Notes under the pieces: model-generated
The model's database searches: none
Told to the model about the DNA's origin: nothing
The model's input: the letters and a program-made list of their open reading frames with translations, nothing else
From: Alphaproteobacteria bacterium 46_93_T64
GTDB taxonomy: Bacteria; Pseudomonadota; Alphaproteobacteria; Sneathiellales; Sneathiellaceae
Direction: 5' to 3'
DNA length: 64,000 nucleotides
Assembly: GCA_002163135.1 (NCBI GenBank)
Contig: MAAN01000009.1
Location: 62,001 to 126,000, forward strand
Shown here: in pieces, positions 1-8,475 of the stretch
Layout of the letters: each line of letters starts with the position of its first letter
Position numbering within the stretch: position 1 is the first letter of the stretch
Made by a program: the position numbers and the translations under genes

Positions 1-749
1 TCAGGAAGTTCCGATAAACGAGAGATTGAATCTAAGAACTTGTGCAACGGATTTCCCATAGGCTCGGATGGGTAAACACCGATATGCGGTGTGATCCTCG
101 GCAATACCTGATCACCTGATATTAAAATGTCTTTCTCTTCACAATAGAGGCAGGCATGCTCAGGCGAATGCCCCCGGCCAATAAGTATCTTCCATTCATT
201 TTCGCCAACTTTTAAGGTCTGCCCGTCTTCAAGACTTTCGACACTCTCTGGCAAATTATAAACGGATTTTCGAAGAAAATTAAAGCCACCTTTACGAACC
301 TTTTCCAGCATTGTTTCGGTAAAGCCGACTTTTTTGTTAAACTTGATTACATGATCAGGCACAGAATCATCTGCTTCGAGATACAACATCCGACCGAATG
401 TCCATTCTCCCATTGTCATGGTAAGCGGGATATCCCACTTTTCAGTAACCCATCCAGCCAATCCCATATGATCAGGGTGAAAATGCGTGCAAATCAGTCT
501 TGTTACAGGCTTTCCTTTAAGGTGTTTTTCAAAAATATCCGCCCAAAGGTTTTTAATTGTGTCTGAGTTAAAACCAGCATCCACCATCGTCCAACCATCG
601 TCTTCTTCGAGCAGATACAGATTTATGAAATCCAGCCCTTTAAACGGAATTGGCATTCGAACCCAATAAATCCCTTCGGCAACTTTCAGCAACTCACCGT
701 CTTCGGGGCGTGTGCCCAGAGGATATGTCATTTCTTGTTTTTTATTCAT
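1..749 (-). CDS. MBL-fold metallo-hydrolase (partial, C-terminus outside window)
   Basis: A reading frame runs from an ATG at 749 down to the window edge, giving 249 residues without a stop. It carries the metallo-beta-lactamase-fold metal motif THFHPDH near residue 87, a second histidine region GHSPEH and the SGDQVLP segment, so a binuclear zinc hydrolase of the glyoxalase II/MBL superfamily is clear. The N-terminal part (GIYWVRMPIPF, then NLYLLEEDDGWTMVDAGF) is typical of the large lactamase_B family found beside acyl-CoA metabolism genes. The substrate is unknown; thioester or lactone hydrolysis are possibilities by family only. It is followed on the same strand, upstream, by an acyl-CoA dehydrogenase gene, which makes a role in fatty or organic acid catabolism plausible but unproven. 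Confidence 0.88.
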   Translation of the reverse strand, partial: MNKKQEMTYPLGTRPEDGELLKVAEGIYWVRMPIPFKGLDFINLYLLEEDDGWTMVDAGFNSDTIKNLWADIFEKHLKGKPVTRLICTHFHPDHMGLAGWVTEKWDIPLTMTMGEWTFGRMLYLEADDSVPDHVIKFNKKVGFTETMLEKVRKGGFNFLRKSVYNLPESVESLEDGQTLKVGENEWKILIGRGHSPEHACLYCEEKDILISGDQVLPRITPHIGVYPSEPMGNPLHKFLDSISRLSELP

Positions 750-768
750 TATTTTTCCTGACATGAAC

Positions 769-796
769 AACTATGGCGGCAGAAACCGCCATAGTT
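769..796. terminator. Strong inverted repeat, probable terminator
   Basis: An 11-base stem (769-779 with 786-796) closes a six-base loop and is followed on the + strand by a short T run. It lies between two minus-strand genes, where the U-tract side faces the wrong way for the upstream acyl-CoA dehydrogenase gene, so it may act mainly as a transcript-end stabilising hairpin. Confidence 0.5.
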
Positions 797-851
797 TTTA
801 GTATCTTAATATTAATGCAGTTTACGTAAACGTCAACTTAACTGCTATTGA

Positions 852-2648
852 TCAGGCGACCAGATTATCTTCATCAATGGCAAAAAGAAGGTCGGCACCT
901 TCCGTGACTGGACCTAAAAGACCAGCAACTTGCGGCAAAATTTGACTGGCAAAAAACTTGGCTGTCACCACTTTTCCGTTCAAAAATGCAACATCAGGAT
1001 CACCTGCTTTCAGGAGCTCTTGTGCTTTAACAGCCGATTTCGCCATCAAATAACCGCCGACGGTCACTGCGAACATTCTCAAATAAGGCGTTGCTCCTGC
1101 TGGAGCCGCGTTTGGATCATTAGGTGCATTGGTGTACATCCAGTCAGTCGCTTCTTTCAACGCCGTTACAGCAACGCCGAGCTGACGAGAGATAGCGCCA
1201 AAATTCTCATCATCGTTTAATTCACGAGCGAGTACTTCCATGTCAGAAAACAATTTCTTAACCGGTGCACCACCATGCAGGGAAAGTTTGCGGCCAATCA
1301 GATCCAAAGCCTGAATACCATTTGTTCCTTCATAGATTGGAAGAATGCGAGCATCCCGATAATATTGACCAACACCAGTTTCTTCAATAAAGCCCATGCC
1401 TCCGTGAATTTGAACTGCCGTAGAAGCTAACTCCACGCCTAAGTCGGTACACCATGCTTTAGAGAGCGGGGTCAAAAGTTCAGCAAGCCCCATACTGGCT
1501 TTACGTTCCTCTGCGTCCGGATGATTGTGACCTTTATCCAAACACGCACCATTGAGATAAACAAGGCAACGCATTGCTTCGATTTGCGCCTTCATGCTCA
1601 TCAGATTGCGGCGAACATCCGCATGTTTAACGATTGAGGAGCTTTCCCCCTTAGCTGCACCCGATGCGCGCCCTTGTTTGCGGTCCAGCGCATATTCTAC
1701 AGATTGCTGATAGGCACGTTCTGCAATTGCTAGTCCCTGCAAGCCAACGTTAAGACGTGCATTGTTCATCATGGTGAACATACATGCCATGCCGCTATTT
1801 TCGCCGCCGATCAAATAACCAACGCATTCACCGTTATCGCCGTAGGACATAACGCAAGTTGGACTTGCGTGGATGCCAATTTTTTCTTCAACCGAAACAC
1901 ATTTCAAATCGTTCCGCTTGCCAAGAGATCCATCTTCATTTACGAGGAATTTAGGTACAATAAACAAAGAAATCCCTTTTGTTCCTGCAGGTGATCCCGG
2001 TGTCCGCGCCAATACAAGATGGATGATGTTCTCAGCCATCTCGTGTTCGCCGTAAGTGATAAAAATTTTCTGCCCGCTTATAAGCCAACTTCCATCCGCA
2101 GCAGGTTCCGCTTTAGATCTTAATGCACCAACATCTGAACCCGCATGGCTCTCTGTCAGGTTCATTGTGGCAGACCATTCCCCGGTTACAAGTTTCTCAA
2201 GATAAGTTTCTTGTTGTTCTTTGGTTCCATGGGCAATCAGCGATTCAATAGCGCCTTGCGTTAGAAGCGGGCAAAGGGCAAAAGCCATATTTGAAGAATT
2301 CCACATTTCAACAGTCGCTAATGAAACAGCTTGAGGCATTGATCCGCCGCCAAACTCTTCCGGCGCAGAAATTCCATTCCATCCGCCTGCGACAAATTGA
2401 GCGTAGGCTTCGTTCCATCCATCTGGTGATGTCACGACACCTTCTGAAACAGATGTGCCGGCAAGGTCACCTACTTTATTGAGCGGCGAAAGTACATTTC
2501 CTGAGAGTTTTGAGGCTTCTTCCAAAACAGCGGCAACAACATCGCTTTCCGCATGCTCAAATTTTTCGATGCCTGCAAGTTCGTCAAGATTAACAACATT
2601 ATTCAAGACAAAGCTCATATCTTTCAGTGGTGCGTTATATTCGCCCAT
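852..2648 (-). CDS. Acyl-CoA dehydrogenase, DmdC-like long form
   Basis: The 598-residue protein is an FAD-dependent acyl-CoA dehydrogenase that introduces a trans-2,3 double bond into an acyl-CoA and passes electrons to electron-transfer flavoprotein. Visible are the flavin/substrate segment MNLTESHAGSDVGAL, the GQKIFITYGEH segment, and the IYEGTNGIQALDLIGRKL block whose glutamate (about residue 440) is the expected catalytic base. The protein is about 200 residues longer than ordinary short-chain enzymes and has the C-terminal extension of the DmdC group, which includes 3-methylmercaptopropionyl-CoA and phenylacyl-CoA dehydrogenases. The exact substrate cannot be read from sequence. The ATG is preceded by AGAAGGA with nine bases spacing. 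It is divergent from tsaC. Confidence 0.93.
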   Translation of the reverse strand: MGEYNAPLKDMSFVLNNVVNLDELAGIEKFEHAESDVVAAVLEEASKLSGNVLSPLNKVGDLAGTSVSEGVVTSPDGWNEAYAQFVAGGWNGISAPEEFGGGSMPQAVSLATVEMWNSSNMAFALCPLLTQGAIESLIAHGTKEQQETYLEKLVTGEWSATMNLTESHAGSDVGALRSKAEPAADGSWLISGQKIFITYGEHEMAENIIHLVLARTPGSPAGTKGISLFIVPKFLVNEDGSLGKRNDLKCVSVEEKIGIHASPTCVMSYGDNGECVGYLIGGENSGMACMFTMMNNARLNVGLQGLAIAERAYQQSVEYALDRKQGRASGAAKGESSSIVKHADVRRNLMSMKAQIEAMRCLVYLNGACLDKGHNHPDAEERKASMGLAELLTPLSKAWCTDLGVELASTAVQIHGGMGFIEETGVGQYYRDARILPIYEGTNGIQALDLIGRKLSLHGGAPVKKLFSDMEVLARELNDDENFGAISRQLGVAVTALKEATDWMYTNAPNDPNAAPAGATPYLRMFAVTVGGYLMAKSAVKAQELLKAGDPDVAFLNGKVVTAKFFASQILPQVAGLLGPVTEGADLLFAIDEDNLVA

Positions 2649-2774
2649 CGGGGAAATCCTTCTAATAAATTTCTTATCTATATGGCTGCACTTATGCCAT
2701 ATTAAGGGCCGTAAAAAAAATTATTTTGTAACTTAGTTCGTACGAAATATGATCCGAAGTCCTAATGGGTATTT

Positions 2775-3737
2775 ATGTCCTCAAATAATAACATCAAACA
2801 ACCAACTGCAGAAAATTTGCAAACTGCAGCCTCAGCTCTTAAAAGCAGCGAGCTGGTCTCATTTCCAACAGAAACTGTTTACGGTCTCGGCGCGAATGCA
2901 CTGGACGATTCTGCCGTAGCACAGATATTTGAAGCTAAGGGACGCCCGAGTTTCAACCCACTTATTGTCCATTTACCAGATCAAGAGCAGGCGGAGGAAT
3001 ATGTTCGTTTTGATGATACCGCAAATTTACTTGCAAATCATTTCTGGCCCGGACCTCTAACCCTTGTTTTACCGCGAAAGCCAGATTGTAAAATTTCCCG
3101 ATTGGTGAGTGCCGGACTTGAAACACTTGCCATTAGAGTACCTGCAAATAAACTTGCGCGCGATCTGCTTAAGTTATGCGCTCTGCCCATTGCAGCGCCA
3201 AGCGCCAATCCTTCAGGGCAAATCAGCCCGACAAACGCGCAGCATGTAGCAGCAGGACTGGGAGACAAAGTAAGTATCATTCTGGATGGCGGCCCCTGCA
3301 ACATTGGGGTCGAAAGTACTGTTGTGAGTGTTGATGGCGGCGTGGTTACATTGTTGCGGCCGGGCGGTGTTACGCGCGAACAACTCGAAAGCGTTGTTGG
3401 GAATGTTAGTGGGGCTAAAGCAGATAGCGCCATCACCAGTCCCGGCATGCTCCTTAGCCACTATGCGCCGTCCTGCCCGGTACGCCTGAACGCAACGACA
3501 CATAAAGATAGTGAAGACTATTTGGGATTTGGCCCCGGAACAGAAGCATTTGAAACTAAAAACCTTAGTCCTACTTCTAACCTAAAAGAAGCTACTGCAA
3601 ATCTGTTCGCGTTTTTTCATGATCTCGACCGACAAGGCGCGGCAGCTATTGCTGTCGCTCCCATACCTCGTACAGGTTTAGGTGTCGCGATAAACGATCG
3701 CCTACAACGTGCGGCTGCACCAAGAAACAATAAATAA
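2775..3737 (+). CDS. tsaC: L-threonylcarbamoyladenylate synthase
   Basis: This 320-residue protein makes threonylcarbamoyl-AMP from threonine, bicarbonate and ATP, the first step of the universal t6A37 modification of ANN-decoding tRNAs. The YrdC/Sua5 core shows SFPTETVYGLGANA, KGRPSFNPLIVH and SANPSGQISPT, and the C-terminal Sua5 domain starts around STVVSVDGGVVTLLRPGG and SPGMLLSHYAPSCPV. The two-domain length means it is the Sua5 (TsaC2) form and not the short TsaC. A hydroxyacid dehydrogenase gene follows ten bases later on the same strand, so the two are probably cotranscribed. It is divergent from the acyl-CoA dehydrogenase gene over a 126-base intergenic region. Confidence 0.95.
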   Translation: MSSNNNIKQPTAENLQTAASALKSSELVSFPTETVYGLGANALDDSAVAQIFEAKGRPSFNPLIVHLPDQEQAEEYVRFDDTANLLANHFWPGPLTLVLPRKPDCKISRLVSAGLETLAIRVPANKLARDLLKLCALPIAAPSANPSGQISPTNAQHVAAGLGDKVSIILDGGPCNIGVESTVVSVDGGVVTLLRPGGVTREQLESVVGNVSGAKADSAITSPGMLLSHYAPSCPVRLNATTHKDSEDYLGFGPGTEAFETKNLSPTSNLKEATANLFAFFHDLDRQGAAAIAVAPIPRTGLGVAINDRLQRAAAPRNNK

Positions 3738-3747
3738 GGACACCCTC

Positions 3748-5157
3748 ATGCAGTTACTAGACAGACTGGAAGAAATTGTAGGCCCAAAAGGTATACTCCG
3801 TGATGCGTCAGACATGGGTGGCTACCTCACCGAATGGCGTGACAAGTACGAAGGGAAAGCCCTTGCAGTTTTGCTCCCTAAATCAACTGAAGAAGTTTCA
3901 AAAATCGTAACAATCTGCGCGGAAACAAATACTTCAATTGTCCCTCAAGGTGGCAATACAAGCCTGGTGGGGGGGAGCATCCCCTTTATAAGCGGAGATG
4001 AAGTTATCATTTCCCTCAAACGTATGAATGCCGTTCGAGAAATTGATGTCGAAGGTGGAACTCTCACTGTCGAAGCGGGCTGTATTCTTGCGGATTTACA
4101 GCAGAAGTCAGAAGATCTCGGGTTTATGTTTCCGCTTCGTATTGGATCTGAGGGAAGTTGCCAAATCGGCGGCAACATCTCAACGAATGCAGGCGGTGTG
4201 CAGGTCATTCACTATGGCAACACGCGTGAGCAGGTTCTGGGTTTGGAAGTTGTTCTTGCTGACGGTACCGTCTGGGATGGCCTTACAAATTTGCGAAAAG
4301 ATAATACTGGTTACGACCTTAAACAGCTTTTTATTGGCGGTGAAGGCACACTTGGGGTCATTACGGCAGCAGTTGTTAAGATGTATCCCAGGCCAAAATA
4401 TCAACAACTCGCGATGGTCGCCATTCCTGATATAAATGCTGCTGTATCAGTTTTGGGGCTTGCCAGACGCTTAAGCGGTGATCAAGTAACCGCCATCGAG
4501 CTTATCCCACGTATTGCAATCGATTTGGTAACAAAACACGTTCCAAATTTCGCTGATCCCATGCCCGAAAAATACAACTGGCAGGTATTAATTGAACTCT
4601 CCTCCAGCGCCACTGAAGACCTCAAGGGTCTGATGGAAAGTATTCTGGAGGCAGGATTTGAAGAAGGCATTATTCTGGATGCGATCGTTCCAGAAAGTCT
4701 TGCCCAGCAAGGTAAACTTTGGGCGCTTCGCGAAGAAATCTCAGGCGCTCAAAAGCCTGAAGGTGGAAGTATAAAACACGACATTTCAGTCCCAATCGCC
4801 AAAATAGCTGAATTTATCGAACGTGCGGATGCAGCGCTTCAAACCGTTATTCCAAATTTTCGGCCTGTAACCTTCGGTCATATTGGCGACGGCAATTTGC
4901 ACTACAATCCCTTGCAACCTGAAGGAATGGAAAAACACGAATTTCTGGATAAATGGGAAGAGGTTAGCCGCACTGTTCATAACCTTGTTCATGAATTGCA
5001 GGGCAGCATCAGCGCAGAGCATGGTATTGGCCGCATGAAAAAGAACGAGTTAAAACTATACAAGTCTGCGTCTGAACTGGACATGATGCGCAAAATCAAA
5101 AACGCGCTTGATCCAAACGGCATTATGAACCCTGGAAAACTACTCCCCGATCTTTAA
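3748..5157 (+). CDS. FAD-binding D-2-hydroxyacid (2-hydroxyglutarate/lactate-type) dehydrogenase
   Basis: The protein (469 residues from the preferred start) is a flavoprotein of the vanillyl-alcohol-oxidase fold that oxidises a D-2-hydroxyacid to the 2-oxoacid. The PP-type FAD-binding domain shows PQGGNTSLVGGSIP and IGGNISTNAGGVQ; the C-terminal FAD-oxidase domain shows HIGDGNLHYNP, AEHGIGRMKKNEL and the terminal NPGKLL. Closest family guess is D-2-hydroxyglutarate dehydrogenase or D-lactate dehydrogenase; the substrate is undecided. A frame from 3709 would overlap tsaC, but the ATG at 3748 has AAGGAC seven bases upstream and is preferred. Its TAA overlaps the stop of the convergent GGDEF/EAL gene by four bases (TTAA). 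Confidence 0.92.
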   Translation: MQLLDRLEEIVGPKGILRDASDMGGYLTEWRDKYEGKALAVLLPKSTEEVSKIVTICAETNTSIVPQGGNTSLVGGSIPFISGDEVIISLKRMNAVREIDVEGGTLTVEAGCILADLQQKSEDLGFMFPLRIGSEGSCQIGGNISTNAGGVQVIHYGNTREQVLGLEVVLADGTVWDGLTNLRKDNTGYDLKQLFIGGEGTLGVITAAVVKMYPRPKYQQLAMVAIPDINAAVSVLGLARRLSGDQVTAIELIPRIAIDLVTKHVPNFADPMPEKYNWQVLIELSSSATEDLKGLMESILEAGFEEGIILDAIVPESLAQQGKLWALREEISGAQKPEGGSIKHDISVPIAKIAEFIERADAALQTVIPNFRPVTFGHIGDGNLHYNPLQPEGMEKHEFLDKWEEVSRTVHNLVHELQGSISAEHGIGRMKKNELKLYKSASELDMMRKIKNALDPNGIMNPGKLLPDL

Positions 5158-6932
5158 TGCACGCTATCCAGATAATTTGCACGAGACGCCAAAGCAGGAA
5201 TTAGATCCGCGGTAACGGCTTTGGAAAATGTAAAGCCTTGCGCTTCGTGGCATCCGGCCCTTTTAAGGAAAGCAATCTGCTCTTTATTCTCGACACCTTC
5301 AGCCAGAACCCTCATTCCAAGGTTATAGCCTAGCGAGATAATGGTCATGGCAATGGCTGCGTCATTACTATTAGTCGTCACACCATCGACAAAACTTTTA
5401 TCAATCTTAAGAACAGATGCCGGCAAATGGCTCAGATAACTCAGTGATGAATAACCTGTTCCAAAATCATCGATAGAAAGACGAACCCCAAGCTCCTTCA
5501 ACCGAATCATATTTCGCTTTGTTTGGCCGCGATCTTCCATAATCACGCTCTCGGTAAGCTCAATATCTAAAAGGCTTGCAGGCAATCCTGTTTCGCCTAG
5601 GATGCGGCGCACTAAGGGAACGAAATCCTCACTTTGAAACTCATTCAAAGAAATATTTACGGCAACAGGGAATTCAGGAACTCCACCTGCAGTCCAACGC
5701 ATTCGCTGCAAACAAGCTTCTCGAATAACCCACTCGCTGATCGGACCAAGCAATCCTGATGCTTCCGCGATAGGAATGAATGTATCTGCTGGTACAAAAT
5801 TTCCGTCTGCACGCTGCCAGCGAAGTAAGGCTTCAACGCCCACCATTTTTCCACTTTCCAGACAAATCTGTGGCTGATAGTTCAGTGAAAGTTGCTGTTG
5901 TGACATCCCTTCCCGTAACGCCCGATTAAGCGTAACCCGTCCATGGATTTCGATCTCAATCTGATTGTCATAAAAGCAGAAATTCTGACCGCCGGATTTT
6001 TTTGCATTTGCAAGAGCTGTGCTCGTATTTTTCCAGAGCTGCCCAGTATTATCACCATCTTTTGGAAATAAAGTTAAGCCAATCCGCGGCGTCAAATGGG
6101 GAAGCTTAAAAGTCTCAGGTAAATAGGTGTCAAATACATCGTTAATTAAATGAGGCAGCGCCTCAGCTTCTAGATCATTCTTAACGGGTATACATACACC
6201 GAAACCGTCTCCGGATGTTCGTGCAAGAGAGATCGCGTTTGGAAACATCTGACTAAGTTTATCGGCGGCACGGCAAATCAGATCATCTCCCGTTGAATAG
6301 CCCAACGCAATATTCAGTTCTGCCAGATTTTCCAAAACAAACTGAATAACGACAAACGGCTTCTTCTCTATTTCATTCTGCTCAATATACAGTTCAATGC
6401 TTTTCTTGAAACTGGCTCTGTTTCCAAGTGATGTCAGAGTATCACGAAACGCCAGTTTTTCTGCCTCTTCTAAAAGCAAACTGGTTTCATATCCTCTCGC
6501 GGCATTAACAGAGAAATACTCCAGCAAGCCAATATCCGATTGATCCCAGTCTGTTGTAGATTGCAAGAATATCGCGCCAAGACGCTGTTTACCGCGCATC
6601 AAACATAGTGCAGCCGATTTCTCGGAAAAAGTAGGTTTGCCTGTCTGCAAAGACTGTTTCAATAAAGCGAGTTGATTTGAATGAAGTGTGCCGGGGTTTT
6701 TGCCCGCTTTAGCAACTACCTTGTAGGCGCCATCGTCTGCGGATATCGTCAAAAATGCGCTAAAAGTCAGTGTCTCATACACTGCAGATAGCTCCGACAG
6801 CGTCGTCTGATAAAAACTTTTTGTCTGACGACAAGCTTGCATCAATGATAAAGCCCTTAGCAGTTTCTCTGCCCTTGAAGGTGCCTCTTCTATTTCGCCC
6901 TGCATCTGCAGGAAATCCATCGCGGATGACAT
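5154..6932 (-). CDS. Cyclic-di-GMP phosphodiesterase with degenerate GGDEF and intact EAL domain
   Basis: The protein has an N-terminal GAF-like sensory region (about residues 20-150), a GGDEF-type domain whose signature reads RTSGDGFGV near residue 240, and an EAL domain from about 345 onward. The GGDEF active site is degenerate (SGDGF), so cyclase activity is unlikely and GTP-sensing regulation is possible. The EAL residues expected for c-di-GMP hydrolysis are present: VEALLRW, NISLNEF, ELTES, DDFGTGYSSL, KIDKSF and EGVEN. No membrane segment is visible, so it is probably cytoplasmic. A GTG at 6947 is an alternative start; the ATG at 6932 is chosen, without a strong ribosome binding site. 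Confidence 0.92.
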   Translation of the reverse strand: MSSAMDFLQMQGEIEEAPSRAEKLLRALSLMQACRQTKSFYQTTLSELSAVYETLTFSAFLTISADDGAYKVVAKAGKNPGTLHSNQLALLKQSLQTGKPTFSEKSAALCLMRGKQRLGAIFLQSTTDWDQSDIGLLEYFSVNAARGYETSLLLEEAEKLAFRDTLTSLGNRASFKKSIELYIEQNEIEKKPFVVIQFVLENLAELNIALGYSTGDDLICRAADKLSQMFPNAISLARTSGDGFGVCIPVKNDLEAEALPHLINDVFDTYLPETFKLPHLTPRIGLTLFPKDGDNTGQLWKNTSTALANAKKSGGQNFCFYDNQIEIEIHGRVTLNRALREGMSQQQLSLNYQPQICLESGKMVGVEALLRWQRADGNFVPADTFIPIAEASGLLGPISEWVIREACLQRMRWTAGGVPEFPVAVNISLNEFQSEDFVPLVRRILGETGLPASLLDIELTESVIMEDRGQTKRNMIRLKELGVRLSIDDFGTGYSSLSYLSHLPASVLKIDKSFVDGVTTNSNDAAIAMTIISLGYNLGMRVLAEGVENKEQIAFLKRAGCHEAQGFTFSKAVTADLIPALASRANYLDSVH

Positions 6933-7076
6933 AAATACGACCAACACATATACTAAAAAATACGCAAATCTGGAGCACTTAGTTCTTAAATGCCCCCGCT
7001 TACCTTCACTTTAGTGTGAACGGCGGCATAAGCCAAACCTTATAATTAGATTTACGAAAATTATAATACTCTTGGC

Positions 7077-7778
7077 TTAATCCGTTGTGGGAGCGTCGGC
7101 CTGCGCCATAAGGAACTTTCGAGCCTTATCGTCCCACTTTCCAGACGGTTTTCCGAATTCACGACCAACTTCATAGCCTCGGCGAAGTCCTGGCTTCGAC
7201 TTAAGCGCGTCATACCACCGACGGACATTAGGGAATTTTTCAAGATCAATCTCTTGACGCTTGTAGGTGATGATCCACGGCCAGCAGGCCATGTCTGCGA
7301 CAGAATAGTCGTCACAGATAAAATCCCGTCCCTCCAGTCGTCTATCAAGAACACCAAATAACCGGAGCGCTTCGTTGTTGTAACGGTCCTGTGCGTAAGG
7401 AATAGTTTCTAGTGCATAAAATTTAAAATGACCATTTTGCCCAAGCATCGGACCAAGGCCGCCCATTTGCCACATGACCCATTCGATCACTTGCATACGC
7501 CCCCGCAGATCCTTGGGCATAAACTTCCCGGATTTCTCTGCCAGATACAGTAAAATTGCACCTGTCTCAAATACAGATACGGGCTCCCCGCCATCCACTG
7601 GATCATGGTCAACAATAGCTGGCATTCTGTTATTGGGGCTAATTTCTAAAAAAGCATCCTGAAACTGATCACCACGCCCAATGTTTACGGGGATTACGTT
7701 ATAATCCAGTCCCATTTCTTCCAGCGCAATTGAAATTTTCCAACCATTTGGCGTTGGCCAATAATATAAATCAATCAT
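7077..7778 (-). CDS. Glutathione S-transferase, Nu-class (YfcG/YghU-like)
   Basis: The 233-residue protein has a thioredoxin-like N-terminal domain beginning LYYWPTPNGWKISIALEE, with the TPNG pattern characteristic of the Nu-class YfcG/YghU enzymes, which have disulfide-bond reductase activity with glutathione. The glutathione-contacting ISPNNRMPAIVDHD and ETGAILLYLAEKSGKF blocks are intact, followed by the all-helical C-terminal domain with WPWIITYKRQ. The start ATG overlaps the stop of the upstream isomerase gene by four bases (ATGA), so the two proteins are translationally coupled and probably act in the same glutathione-dependent process. Confidence 0.93.
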   Translation of the reverse strand: MIDLYYWPTPNGWKISIALEEMGLDYNVIPVNIGRGDQFQDAFLEISPNNRMPAIVDHDPVDGGEPVSVFETGAILLYLAEKSGKFMPKDLRGRMQVIEWVMWQMGGLGPMLGQNGHFKFYALETIPYAQDRYNNEALRLFGVLDRRLEGRDFICDDYSVADMACWPWIITYKRQEIDLEKFPNVRRWYDALKSKPGLRRGYEVGREFGKPSGKWDDKARKFLMAQADAPTTD

Positions 7779-8386
7779 GCGTTTGCCTTCTTCAGCTTTG
7801 CTTCAATCAACGCAATTCTATCGTTTCCGAAGTACATATCGTCATCGTTCAAATACATTGTGGGAGATCCAAAACCGCCTCGCTTCACTAACTCCTCAGT
7901 GTTGATACGCAAGCGATCTTTATAGTTTTGCTCTTTGATTTTCGCAAAAAAATCTGTTTCGTTTAGACCGACATCCCGTACAATACTCTCAAGCACCTCA
8001 TCTTGAGAGATATCCGCAAGCTCGCTCCAGTACCGCTGGAACACTTGTCTAGCGTATGGGACAAGACATCCCGCGTCGAGTGCGACAAACGCACCGCGCA
8101 TCGCTTTGACACTATTAACTGGAAATACAGGCGGCTCCCCAATTTTGACGCCGAGCAGTGTAGCCCAATCTTGCATATCTTTTTTGCCATATGCCTGCTT
8201 CACGGGCACAGGATTGTCTCGGTTTTGATATACTGACGGGTTCACACTATTGAATACGCCGCCAACTAATATTGGACGATATTCAATTTCCACATCCGGA
8301 CAACGACTTGATAGATCCTCTATCCCTTCAAACGCAAGGTAAGTCCAAGGGCTGGAACAATCGAAGAAAAACTCAATTTTTGACAT
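7775..8386 (-). CDS. 2-hydroxychromene-2-carboxylate isomerase family protein (DsbA-like)
   Basis: The 203-residue protein belongs to the DsbA-fold/kappa-GST family typified by NahD, glutathione-dependent isomerases of naphthalene breakdown. The N-terminal FFFDCSSPWTYLAFEG carries the active-site serine in the SSP/W position, and GFGSPTMYLNDDDMYFGNDR is the typical cis-proline and C-terminal block. Many family members occur in organisms without naphthalene catabolism, so the real substrate is open. A strong ribosome binding site, GGAGG, lies four bases before the ATG. It is the first gene of a two-gene unit with the Nu-class GST. Confidence 0.9.
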   Translation of the reverse strand: MSKIEFFFDCSSPWTYLAFEGIEDLSSRCPDVEIEYRPILVGGVFNSVNPSVYQNRDNPVPVKQAYGKKDMQDWATLLGVKIGEPPVFPVNSVKAMRGAFVALDAGCLVPYARQVFQRYWSELADISQDEVLESIVRDVGLNETDFFAKIKEQNYKDRLRINTEELVKRGGFGSPTMYLNDDDMYFGNDRIALIEAKLKKANA

Positions 8387-8475
8387 AATACCTCCATTTC
8401 CGCATTGGCAGCGGTTGTTCTTTTTCTCAAGGCTAGAAGATACAGAGATGTATCGTCAACGCAAATTGCAGAAAA

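Noticed and set aside
2455-2736. Overlapping frames on the opposite strand of the acyl-CoA dehydrogenase gene and similar frames inside pntAA, glcD and the cyclase gene.
   Set aside because: They are shadows of real genes, with no family motifs or ribosome binding sites.
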